Source: RUG806 sp963624415 (GTDB lineage Bacteria; Bacillota; Clostridia; Oscillospirales; Acutalibacteraceae). Taken from it: a stretch of DNA of 8,068 nt. Shown piece after piece: positions 1 to 6,862 of the stretch (within the stretch, counting starts at the first letter, position 1; each line of letters starts with the position of its first letter). Below the pieces are notes generated by a model, which was not told where the DNA came from, did no database searches, and saw nothing but the letters and a program-made list of their open reading frames with translations. A program made the translations under genes and the position numbers. The DNA lies in NCBI GenBank assembly GCA_963624415.1, contig CAVFPQ010000106.1, forward strand, positions 1 through 8,068, written 5' to 3'.

Positions 1-1818
1 TTATTTTCTCAGAATCCAGACAAGCATTTCTGTTTCGCCTCTGTTTGCGAAGGCGTAATAGGGGATGAGTGTCAGCGGCATTTCGGTGCAGTCGTCTGTC
101 GCTTCATAATAAAGGCTGTCGTTTTCTTTGGGGCGGTATGCCGTTGTCTTAAGAATAGGGAGCAGAAATTCACTGTCGGAAATTTCAAATTCGGCATCAA
201 GTGCAATTCCGATGCTTCTTAAATCCTTGCCGTTGTCAATGCCCTCTGCACAGTAAACAACGGGGCCTCGCATGATAGCGACTCTGCCGGCGTCATCGTG
301 AACACGCCTGTTTGCCGCCATAAAGCGAACGGGCATATCGAGATTAAGCTCAATTTCGTCACTGCCGTCAAGCTTAATGTAAGCATATCCGTCTTTTATT
401 TCGTATCTGCTGCCGCAGGTGAAATTTTTGCACCAGCCGGGAATGCGAAGTGCGATATAATTTTTGTCGGACTTGCATTTTATCGTGATTTTGCCGTCCT
501 TGGGGTATTTTGTCGTCATCTCAATTTCGGTATTTCCGAATTTGGCCGACGAATTTATATACTGATGAACATAAACCGTGCTGTCGTCCTCCGTATACAT
601 AAAGCCCGATATTGAAGCGATAAAACGCAGAATGTTCGGCGGACAGCATGAACAGCCGAAATATTCAAGTCTCTTTGTAATCGGAAAACGTTCTTTCTGT
701 CTTGTCGAAGTATTCACATTATTAAAGTCGGGGTCAATTTCAAGCGGATTTTCATAGAAGAACGACTTGCCGTCAAGCGAGATGCCCGACAATGCACCGT
801 TATAGATAACCTTTTCGACAATATCGGCGTATTTTGCGTTTGCGCCGAATTTAAGCATACGGTTTGCGAAAAACGCAAGTGCGATGGCTGCACACGTCTC
901 GGTGTAAGCCGTTCTGTTCGGCAGGTCATAGTCAATCGAAAACGCCTCACCAATATTTGTAGAGCCGACACCGCCCGTTATATACATACGCTTTTTTATT
1001 ATGTTGTCAAACACTCGTTCACAGGCTTCTTTAAGCTCATTGTCATTATATTCATATGCGACATCCGCCGCACCGCACATAAGATACATTGCACGAACGC
1101 TGTGCCCCTCTGCCGTACTGCGATCTTTGATGGGCATTTCATCCTGATTATAGTGTTCATTTGCCCAGTTTCCGAGATATTCAGCATCCTTGGGGTGTCT
1201 GCCGTGCTCGTCAATAAAATATTTTGCAAGGTCTTTATAACGAGTTTCGCCTGTGGCTTCATATAATTTTATAAGAGCGAGTTCAAGCTCCGGGTGACCG
1301 GGTGTTGCAAACGCCGCACTTTTCTCGATTTTGAAAACCTTTTCTATATAGTCGGCATATCTGCACATAGCCTTAAGAAAACGGTCTTTGCCTGTGGTGT
1401 TGTAATAAGCGACGGCGGCTTCGATAAGATGCCCGGCACAGTAAAGCTCATGGCAGTCCCTGTTTTTAAATCTTTTTTCCTGCTCCGTTACAAGAAAATG
1501 GCTGTTAAAATAACCGTTTTCATCGCTGTTTTCTATGATGCGATTGATGGACTCCTCTATGATTTCAACTGCCTTTTCGTCATCCTTTGAGTTTAAGACA
1601 TACGAAGTTCCCTCAATCCACTTTGCGACATCCGAATCCCAGAAAATATGCGGCATATCGGGGTCGCCGTCTTTCCACTCGCATTTAAGTGCATCAAATC
1701 TGTGTGTTTCGGCAAAACGCTCATAGATAGCTTTTACAGTGACATCGGCGTTAATTTTCTGTCGTTCTTTCCAATAGCCGCCTGTGATTTTGACGGCGGA
1801 ATAATCAATATTTTTCAT
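1..1818 (-). CDS. GH127 family beta-L-arabinofuranosidase (DUF1680)
   Basis: Complete 605-residue protein, a normal length for GH127. The family removes terminal beta-L-arabinofuranose, for example from the beta-1,2-linked arabinose of hydroxyproline-rich plant glycoproteins. Residues about 10-400 form the (alpha/alpha)6 catalytic barrel and the rest beta-sandwich domains. All key residues known from Bifidobacterium HypBA1 can be placed: acid/base Glu291 in GEAF, zinc ligands Glu307 and Cys309 in TETC, and Cys391 and Cys392 in GCSCCPPN, with Cys391 as the nucleophile. The Glu291-Glu307 spacing of 16 equals that of Glu322-Glu338 in HypBA1. No signal peptide is present, so it should act in the cytoplasm on imported oligosaccharides. 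The start is supported by AGGAG at 1826-1830, 7 bases upstream. It diverges from the regulator operon and appears to have its own promoter at 1872-1900. Exact substrate is inferred; family assignment is firm. Confidence 0.93.
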   Translation of the reverse strand: MKNIDYSAVKITGGYWKERQKINADVTVKAIYERFAETHRFDALKCEWKDGDPDMPHIFWDSDVAKWIEGTSYVLNSKDDEKAVEIIEESINRIIENSDENGYFNSHFLVTEQEKRFKNRDCHELYCAGHLIEAAVAYYNTTGKDRFLKAMCRYADYIEKVFKIEKSAAFATPGHPELELALIKLYEATGETRYKDLAKYFIDEHGRHPKDAEYLGNWANEHYNQDEMPIKDRSTAEGHSVRAMYLMCGAADVAYEYNDNELKEACERVFDNIIKKRMYITGGVGSTNIGEAFSIDYDLPNRTAYTETCAAIALAFFANRMLKFGANAKYADIVEKVIYNGALSGISLDGKSFFYENPLEIDPDFNNVNTSTRQKERFPITKRLEYFGCSCCPPNILRFIASISGFMYTEDDSTVYVHQYINSSAKFGNTEIEMTTKYPKDGKITIKCKSDKNYIALRIPGWCKNFTCGSRYEIKDGYAYIKLDGSDEIELNLDMPVRFMAANRRVHDDAGRVAIMRGPVVYCAEGIDNGKDLRSIGIALDAEFEISDSEFLLPILKTTAYRPKENDSLYYEATDDCTEMPLTLIPYYAFANRGETEMLVWILRK

Positions 1819-1840
1819 ATTTTTTCTCCTGTTTTTGCTG

Positions 1841-1869
1841 TTGAATTATTTGCTGTTATCAACTATAAT
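1841..1869 (+). promoter_or_regulatory. Promoter of the WYL regulator operon
   Basis: The -35 is TTGAAT (1841-1846, 4 of 6 consensus), followed by a 17-bp spacer and a consensus -10 TATAAT (1864-1869). The predicted start point is near 1876, giving a leader of about 50 bases before the ATG at 1926. The -10 lies 2 bp from the -10 of the opposing GH127 promoter, so both promoters use the same stretch of DNA and cannot be occupied at once. Confidence 0.65.
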
Positions 1870-1871
1870 GA

Positions 1872-1900
1872 ATTATACAGGAAACGCCCGGCGTTTTCAA
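1872..1900 (-). promoter_or_regulatory. Promoter of the GH127 gene
   Basis: Read on the minus strand: -35 TTGAAA (1895-1900), a 17-bp spacer, then a consensus -10 TATAAT (1872-1877). Transcription would start near 1865, leaving a leader of about 47 bases. The palindrome at 1882-1896 fills most of the spacer and touches the -35 box, so a bound repressor would block polymerase. Predicted from motif matches only. Confidence 0.7.
1882..1896. promoter_or_regulatory. Palindromic candidate operator
   Basis: A perfect inverted repeat, AAACGCC-C-GGCGTTT, with 7-bp arms around one central base. The flanking bases 1881/1897 would be a G-T mismatch and 1880/1898 pair again. It lies in the -35/-10 spacer of the GH127 promoter and about 6-20 bases past the predicted start point of the regulator operon, so one bound dimer could control both directions. 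The best candidate binder is the WYL protein encoded next door. That link is inferred from position. Confidence 0.55.
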
Positions 1901-1925
1901 TACAAATTACGGAAAGGGATAATTT

Positions 1926-2936
1926 ATGGCAGGTCAGCAGAATTCAAAACTTAAACTGCTTTATCTGAAGGACATTCTCGAAAAATATACAGATGAAAAT
2001 CATGTGCTTAATGCTTCAGAAATCGCCGAAATACTCGAAAATCAATACGGAATCATCTGCGAAAGAAAATCCCTTTACACAGATATGGATATCCTCGGAA
2101 AATACGGTGTCGATATAATAAAAACACGCACACCCCGAACCGGATTTTTTGCAGGCGATCGCCGTTTTGAGCTTGCCGAAATAAGACTTCTGTGTGATGC
2201 CGTTCAGGCGGCGGATTTTATAAGCAAATCCAAAACCATAAAACTGATAGAAAAAATCGAGTCATTTCTCAGTGTCTATCAGGCGGATGATTTAAGACGG
2301 CAGGTGTATGTCGATTCCCGTGCAAAATGCGGAAATGAACAAATTTATTATATTATCGATACGCTTGACTGTGCCGTAAAAAAACATAAAAAGGTTAAGC
2401 TTCTGTATATCAGACGCAATATCGGCGAAAAATTTTCGACGGAAAAATCGGTTCGGGAGTTTGTTTTAAGTCCGTATTCTCTTATCTGGTCGCAGGATCA
2501 CTATTATCTTGTTGCCAATAACGAAAAATACGACAATCTGATGAACCTCAGAATAGACAGAATATCGGCTATTGAAATTTTAGACGAACCGGCACGCAAA
2601 TTGTCAGAAGTAAGTCCGTACGAAAATTCCTTTGATCCCGCCGATTACACAAAAAAGTCGTTTAATATGTTTTCGGGCTCAGCCGAGACTGTTGAGCTTG
2701 AGTGCAGAAACGCTCGTCTTGAACAGATATTCGACAGGTTCGGCGAAAATTCAAATATACGCAAAATCGATGATGACAGCTTTATGCTTCATGCCGAGGC
2801 TTTTGTAAACGAGGGGCTTGTGTCGTGGATAGTTCAGTACGGCGACACAATTAAAGTCAAAGCTCCCGAAGAGCTTAAAAAAATGGTTTCCGACAGGGCA
2901 GAAGCGATAGTAAATCTGTATAAAGCGGAGAATTAA
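1926..2936 (+). CDS. WYL-domain transcriptional regulator (YafY/DeoR-like HTH)
   Basis: A 336-residue regulator with the standard three-part layout. Residues about 8-62 form an N-terminal winged helix-turn-helix, about 135-220 a WYL ligand-sensing domain, and about 254-332 a WCX-type C-terminal domain. The name motif is degenerate: Tyr-Tyr-Leu at 193-195 instead of Trp-Tyr-Leu, inside the usual SPY...YYLVAN context. The typical Leu-Arg-Ile-Asp-Arg-Ile stretch follows at 208-213. The start follows GGAAAGGG at 1911-1918. It is the first gene of a plus-strand operon: the next reading frame begins one base after its stop. Divergence from the GH127 gene over a palindrome suggests a local regulator of sugar use. 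WYL proteins can repress or activate, and their ligands vary, so direction and inducer are not predictable here. Confidence 0.9.
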   Translation: MAGQQNSKLKLLYLKDILEKYTDENHVLNASEIAEILENQYGIICERKSLYTDMDILGKYGVDIIKTRTPRTGFFAGDRRFELAEIRLLCDAVQAADFISKSKTIKLIEKIESFLSVYQADDLRRQVYVDSRAKCGNEQIYYIIDTLDCAVKKHKKVKLLYIRRNIGEKFSTEKSVREFVLSPYSLIWSQDHYYLVANNEKYDNLMNLRIDRISAIEILDEPARKLSEVSPYENSFDPADYTKKSFNMFSGSAETVELECRNARLEQIFDRFGENSNIRKIDDDSFMLHAEAFVNEGLVSWIVQYGDTIKVKAPEELKKMVSDRAEAIVNLYKAEN

Positions 2937-2937
2937 A

Positions 2938-3566
2938 ATGGAGTACGCTTTTTTCAACATAAATGATTTTTCGGACGACATGACAAGAAAATATTATCCG
3001 ATGCTCACTCCCGTGCGGCAGAAGAAGCTTCTTGAACTAAAGGATGCCCACGAGCGTGCCGTATTGTTCTGTGCGGAGACAGAGCACCGGAATATTCATT
3101 TAAGATTCTTGTCAACCCCAATTCATCAAGTGTTGTGAGTAATTATTCCGCAACCGTGTGCGTGCTCAGTGACGGCGATGTTATAGGCTGTGCCGTTGAC
3201 AGACAGATGTGCGGCATCGGCATGTGCAAAACCCAGCCGTTTGAATTTAAGCAGGCGCAGGCGATTTGTTCCGACAGGGAGCTGCGTGATCTGTTTTCGT
3301 ACTCGGCATATTCTTTTACGGAAAACGTATGCAGAAAAATGTGCGATGAACCCGAGGTCACGGAACGCTTCGCACTGTATAAATCGCTTAAAGACGCATA
3401 TTTCAAGGCGAGCGGCAGAGCGATAAAAACAGACTTCAGATATGCCGACTTCGACATAAGCTCCGACAAAATAACATGCTCCGATCCGTTTTTTAATGTC
3501 GCTGTTCATGAATATCACAAAACAGACGGATATGTTCTGTGTGTACTTACAAAAAGCAAAAGCTGA
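2938..3566 (+). pseudogene. Frameshifted Sfp-type 4'-phosphopantetheinyl transferase remnant
   Basis: Intact Sfp-type enzymes move phosphopantetheine from CoA onto a carrier-protein serine. Here the gene lies in two frames. Frame one runs 2938-3138 and holds the family's N-terminal pattern (RQKKLLELKD, then HERAV). The second frame is open from 3036 and runs to the stop at 3564-3566, carrying the rest. Joining them needs a -1 shift between about 3060 and 3135 and gives roughly 209 residues, normal for the family. The second part contains VCVLSDGDVIGCAVD, where active homologues have the metal-binding G-x-D-x-E, so Asp is replaced by Ala and Glu by Asp. The usual W-x-x-K-E-x-x-x-K motif reads as Y-K-S-L-K-D-A-Y-F-K. 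Frameshift plus changed active-site positions suggests a decaying or inactive gene; a sequencing error would explain only the frameshift. GGAG at 2927-2930 gives a good ribosome site within the end of the regulator gene. Confidence 0.6.
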
Positions 3567-3579
3567 AAAGAGGAATAAA

Positions 3580-5334
3580 ATGAAAAAAATTACTATTGAA
3601 GGCAACGAATTTATGCGAGACGGACAGCCGTTCAAAATAGCGTCCGGTGCAATGCATTATTTCAGAGTACCCCGTGAATACTGGCGAGACAGACTTCTTA
3701 AAATCAAAGCTTGCGGCTTTAATACCGTTGAAACATACGTCGCATGGAATATGCACGAAAAGCAGGAGGGCGTGTTTGATTTCTCAGGCAATCTCGATCT
3801 CGGTGCGTATCTTGATCTGATTGACGAGCTCGGTATGTACGCGATTGTGCGTCCCGGCCCGTATATCTGCTCGGAGTGGGAATTCGGCGGTTTTCCGTGG
3901 TGGCTTCTTAAATATGACAATATGTCACTAAGATGTATGGACGAAACATACCTTGAAAAAGTCGACAGATTTTTTGATGCGGTTGTGCCGATTATCGCTG
4001 TTCGTCAGACTAACTGCGGCGGCAATGTCATTATGGTTCAGGTCGAGAACGAATACGGCAGCTACGGCAACGACAGTGTTTATATAAGATATCTTGCGGA
4101 CGGACTTCGAAACAGAGGTATTTCTTCAATTCTGTTCACATCGGACGGCGATGCAGATTTTATGCTTTCGGGCGGCACTGTTCCCGAAATTTTCGCAACC
4201 TGCAACTTCGGTTCGAGAGCTTCAAACGCATTCAAAAATCTTCGCAAATTCCAAAAAACAGGCCCTCTGATGTGTGCCGAATACTGGAACGGCTGGTTTG
4301 ATCACTGGACAGAGAAGCACCATTCACGCAATCCGCAGGATGCCGCAAAATGCCTTGATGAAATATTTGAAAATGATGCCTGTGTCTCTGTCTATATGGC
4401 TCACGGCGGCACAAATTTCGGCTTCTGGAACGGCGCGAACTGCACGGATGACGAATATCAGCCCACCGTCAACAGCTATGACGATGACGCACCCATAAAC
4501 GAATACGGTTTTATGACCGAAAAATACTTTGCGATGAAAGAAGTTCTTGCAAAGCACGGATTTGTAAATGACGGTATTGAAGTAAGCCAGCCCGAACCGG
4601 TGGCATACGGTGAAGTAACACTTACCGAAAAAGCTGATTTCCTTGATAATCTCGAGGTGCTTTCAAGCGGAGTTGATGTGATTCAGCCCGTGCCTATGGA
4701 AAAGCTCAATCAGGGCTACGGCTATATTGCATATAAGGCGTTTGTAAAGGGCCCCAAAGAAAAAGCGGATCTTAATATGACCGTTCATGACAGAGCATAT
4801 GTTTTTGTTGATGACAGATTCGAGGGTATAGTTTACAGAAACGACAAAAAGCCCAAGGTGTCGTTTTCCGTGCCCGCCGGCGGATGTGAGATAAAAATAC
4901 TTGTTGAAAATATGGGCAGAACAAACTACGGTCAGCATTTGTGGGATCAAAAGGGTATTATAGGCGGCGTGCGTCTCGGACAGCAGTTTATTTCGCACTG
5001 GAAGGCATATACATTGCCGCTTGATAATCTCGAAAAGCTTGTTTACGAAACTCCCAAAAAGCTGAAATATGAAAAACGCCCCGTATTTCTTAAGGGCGAG
5101 CTGAATATTGCCGAAGCACCGAAGGATACGTTTATTCTTCTTGACGGCTTCAAAAAAGGCGTTGTGTGGATAAACGGATTCTGCCTTTCAAGATACTGGT
5201 GTGAAGGGCCTCAGCATACCTGCTATATTCCCGCTCCGATTCTTAAACAGGGCAAAAACGAGATAATCGTGCTTGAAACAGAAGGGTACAAAAAGCCGGT
5301 TGTGGAGTTTGTTGATGTGCCGAATCTCGGATAA
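3580..5334 (+). CDS. GH35 family beta-galactosidase
   Basis: A 584-residue cytoplasmic-type glycoside hydrolase that releases terminal beta-linked galactose. Residues about 5-325 form the TIM barrel. The acid/base is Glu158 in QVENEYGSYG and the nucleophile Glu234 in CAEYWNGWFDHW, matching Glu188 and Glu268 of human GLB1. RPGPYICSEWEFGG (91-104) and HGGTNFGFWNG (275-285) are further family signatures. Residues about 370-580 are beta-sandwich domains, with VWINGFCLSRYW (529-540) near the end. The chosen ATG follows AGGA (3571-3574) by 5 bases. The frame stays open upstream to a possible ATG at 3496, but that would overlap the PPTase remnant by 71 bases and has no ribosome site. No signal peptide is present. 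It is the last gene of the operon, 13 bases after the PPTase stop, and is followed by the terminator at 5509-5570. Some GH35 members prefer beta-1,3-galactosides; linkage cannot be read here. Confidence 0.94.
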   Translation: MKKITIEGNEFMRDGQPFKIASGAMHYFRVPREYWRDRLLKIKACGFNTVETYVAWNMHEKQEGVFDFSGNLDLGAYLDLIDELGMYAIVRPGPYICSEWEFGGFPWWLLKYDNMSLRCMDETYLEKVDRFFDAVVPIIAVRQTNCGGNVIMVQVENEYGSYGNDSVYIRYLADGLRNRGISSILFTSDGDADFMLSGGTVPEIFATCNFGSRASNAFKNLRKFQKTGPLMCAEYWNGWFDHWTEKHHSRNPQDAAKCLDEIFENDACVSVYMAHGGTNFGFWNGANCTDDEYQPTVNSYDDDAPINEYGFMTEKYFAMKEVLAKHGFVNDGIEVSQPEPVAYGEVTLTEKADFLDNLEVLSSGVDVIQPVPMEKLNQGYGYIAYKAFVKGPKEKADLNMTVHDRAYVFVDDRFEGIVYRNDKKPKVSFSVPAGGCEIKILVENMGRTNYGQHLWDQKGIIGGVRLGQQFISHWKAYTLPLDNLEKLVYETPKKLKYEKRPVFLKGELNIAEAPKDTFILLDGFKKGVVWINGFCLSRYWCEGPQHTCYIPAPILKQGKNEIIVLETEGYKKPVVEFVDVPNLG

Positions 5335-5343
5335 AGCAATCAG

Positions 5344-5357
5344 CAGTTAGCAGTTAG
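5344..5357. repeat. Two tandem copies of CAGTTAG
   Basis: Perfect 7-bp tandem duplication (5344-5350 and 5351-5357) just downstream of the GH35 stop, running into the left arm of the palindrome. It may be part of the same element's edge. Function unknown. Confidence 0.6.
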
Positions 5358-5500
5358 TAATTGGGAATTTCTAAAAACTCTTCAGTCTCTTTAATTAACG
5401 CTGAAAAATTGCGAAAAATGGCTGTTTTTACCGTTTTTTTCATTCTTTCAGAGAATTATAATTAAGAATATCTTAGTTTTCAGATGTGCCCAATTAGCAA
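5354..5500. repeat. 147-bp imperfect palindrome (MITE-like or intergenic hairpin element)
   Basis: The outer arms 5354-5379 and 5475-5500 are reverse complements at 20 of 26 positions, including an uninterrupted TAATTGGG/CCCAATTA core. Further pairs are nested around the same centre near 5426: CTGAAA (5401-5406) with TTTCAG (5446-5451), the TCTTTAATTA stretch at 5388-5397 with TAATTAAGA at 5459-5467, and AAAAA with TTTTT at 5414-5429. The whole block can therefore fold into one long hairpin. No open reading frame lies inside and no target-site duplication is evident. It could be a degenerate non-autonomous transposable element or another dispersed palindrome. Copies elsewhere in the genome cannot be seen from this window. 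Confidence 0.5.
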
Positions 5501-5508
5501 TATTATTT

Positions 5509-5570
5509 AAAAGAGCAGGGGAGCAGCGACTTGAAACTTATCAAGCACTGCTCCCTGTTTTGTTGTTTTC
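5509..5570 (+). terminator. Rho-independent terminator between convergent genes
   Basis: The stem CAGGG(G)AGCAG (5516-5526) pairs with CTGCTCCCTG (5548-5557), with one bulged G. An inner helix CTTGA (5530-5534) with TCAAG (5541-5545) closes a 6-base loop. TTTTGTTGTTTTC follows on the plus strand, ending the GH35 operon. On the minus strand the same stem is followed by TTTTAAATAATATT after a short CTC, so it could also stop transcripts of the convergent lipase gene. Confidence 0.82.
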
Positions 5571-5636
5571 TTTATTTCAGACTATTCGACCGCCGAGGCG
5601 ATCTCCGATTTTAAGCAATTGCAATATAGCATTTTG
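5571..5636. other. Short intergenic stretch with no recognised feature
   Basis: This completes the 302-bp gap between the GH35 and lipase genes, together with the palindrome and terminator. Only a small self-complementary CGCC-GA-GGCG (5591-5600) and the palindrome GCAATTGC are visible. Neither has a T-run on the lipase strand, so neither is a convincing terminator. Confidence 0.4.
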
Positions 5637-6797
5637 TCAGTCTATTGTGTTAAGCATGGTCAGATGCGACACAAAGAATATTCTGCCGTCGAAGGAGTCC
5701 GACACGCCGCCCTGAAGTGTTGTGTGACTGCCCGGGACAACATCCATAACATTCCATATGCCGGGGTTAATGTTGTCCTCATCAAATTCGGCAGAAGGCG
5801 CACCGAGCGGAGACAAGGCGGAATATGTATTTACAAGTCCGTCGTTCGCAAGCCATTTTTCGTCGACTTCATAGCCGTTTTCAGTAGTGCCTGTATATGC
5901 GCAGATTCTGTCCGCACAGGTTTTGTACATACCTGTCAGCATATTTTCGTCTGTGACGGTATTGCCGTTTTCGTCCGTTTTTGTGCCATCGGTAGCATAT
6001 GAGAAATAGTAGACACTGTCAACCGTCTTTATCTTTTCGTTGAGTGCAAGCGCATTGTCAATGTCCATCTCATAATATGCCGTGTCTTCTTTTGCTTTGT
6101 CGTTTACGCCCATTTCACTTATGCCCAAAAGCACCTTTACAATAAGGCGTTCCTGAACGGTGGCATCGGGGTCGTTCTGTATAACCTCAGCCGCCGCAAT
6201 GCTCGAAGTGCCGTTGTGGGGTGATGAAAGTGTGGTAACACTGTAAATCCAGTCGCCCTTTCCGCCTTCAAACAGGGGAGAGACATCATCACTTGCCGCA
6301 CATTCCGTTTCGTCACCGTATGCCATGAGGGATGCGAGCATTCTGACGGTAGCTCCGCCGAAGGAGTGACCGAAGAGATTTATCTTTTCTTCGCTGCTCC
6401 ACTCGTCAATAAGTCTGTTCTTTGAATAATCGGTGCCGTAACGCTCGTGATTGCATTTCTCGCTGTGTGCCTCGCCGTAATCCGTAACTGTGCCGGTAAG
6501 CTGTGCGTAAAGCTCGCATGCTCTGTCCCATGCGCTTGAAGTCGGTGAAACGCTTGCGGCATGGCAGTCAAAGCCTCGGGCGTTTAAGTATTTCATAAGA
6601 TCACCGCTGTTTATTCCCCAATAGGGCATGGCTGTGTATGCAATCTTGTTATACTCTCCCCAGCCCGCAAAGCCGTGAACAAAAACATTGGTATAATTAG
6701 TTTGAAATGCATCCTTGTCAACATTTGCTTCGGGAATATTAAGCCACGGAAACAGAAACATTATCAGGGACATTAAAACAGAAATCAGTTTTGCCAT
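5637..6797 (-). CDS. Probable secreted lipase, staphylococcal/Geobacillus I.5-I.6 type
   Basis: A 386-residue alpha/beta hydrolase resembling the Geobacillus L1/T6 and staphylococcal lipases, which hydrolyse acylglycerol esters. It starts with a hydrophobic segment (residues 3-19), probably a signal peptide or membrane anchor, followed by FVHGFAGWGEYN (39-50) at the oxyanion strand. The nucleophile is Ser145 in GHSFGG, the acid Asp319 in WLANDGLVNT, and the base His358 in GSHTT. The distinctive zinc site of this group is largely kept: Asp91 in SSAWDRACELYAQL, and His111 and His117 in HSEKCNH. The fourth ligand, Asp238 in L1, aligns with Glu243. The calcium ligands of L1 just after the catalytic His (Glu360, Asp365, Pro366) do not seem conserved. 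AAGGAT at 6807-6812 supports the start. The gene has its own promoter and converges on the GH35 operon. The substrate could be a short-chain ester rather than fat. Confidence 0.87.
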   Translation of the reverse strand: MAKLISVLMSLIMFLFPWLNIPEANVDKDAFQTNYTNVFVHGFAGWGEYNKIAYTAMPYWGINSGDLMKYLNARGFDCHAASVSPTSSAWDRACELYAQLTGTVTDYGEAHSEKCNHERYGTDYSKNRLIDEWSSEEKINLFGHSFGGATVRMLASLMAYGDETECAASDDVSPLFEGGKGDWIYSVTTLSSPHNGTSSIAAAEVIQNDPDATVQERLIVKVLLGISEMGVNDKAKEDTAYYEMDIDNALALNEKIKTVDSVYYFSYATDGTKTDENGNTVTDENMLTGMYKTCADRICAYTGTTENGYEVDEKWLANDGLVNTYSALSPLGAPSAEFDEDNINPGIWNVMDVVPGSHTTLQGGVSDSFDGRIFFVSHLTMLNTID

Positions 6798-6830
6798 AAA
6801 CAGGCCATCCTTTCAGTTGTTCTTACAAAA

Positions 6831-6859
6831 AATATAACATATCCGTATAATATTGTCTA
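6831..6859 (-). promoter_or_regulatory. Promoter of the lipase gene
   Basis: On the minus strand: -35 TAGACA (6854-6859, 5 of 6 consensus), a 17-bp spacer, then -10 TATATT (6831-6836, 5 of 6) preceded by TGT as an extended -10. The expected start point near 6824 gives a leader of about 27 bases. It sits in the 65-bp gap after the DUF4317 gene, where no terminator hairpin is visible, so the lipase may also receive readthrough. Confidence 0.65.
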
Positions 6860-6862
6860 CAC

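Noticed and set aside
1819..1925. Riboswitch in the divergent leader
   Set aside because: Only about 50 bases of leader in each direction, with no expression platform or known aptamer pattern. The palindrome is better explained as a DNA operator.
3036..3138. Programmed -1 frameshift in the PPTase
   Set aside because: No X-XXY-YYZ slippery heptamer was found in the overlap, and the active-site changes favour decay instead.
3496..3579. Longer start for the GH35 galactosidase
   Set aside because: The extra 28 residues match nothing in GH35, overlap the PPTase remnant in another frame, and have no ribosome site. ATG 3580 has AGGA at the right distance and begins the family sequence.
3126..3635. 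Antisense 169-residue open frame opposite the PPTase remnant
   Set aside because: No recognisable family and no ribosome site. It spans a gene boundary on the other strand and looks like a shadow of the codon bias of the plus-strand genes.
5591..5600. CGCC-GA-GGCG as the lipase terminator
   Set aside because: The stem is only 4 bp and no T-run follows on the minus strand. The hairpin at 5516-5557 is far stronger and works in both directions.
5619..6002. Plus-strand open frame overlapping the lipase 3' half
   Set aside because: The opposite frame encodes the conserved lipase acid and base motifs; the plus-strand frame has no recognisable domain.
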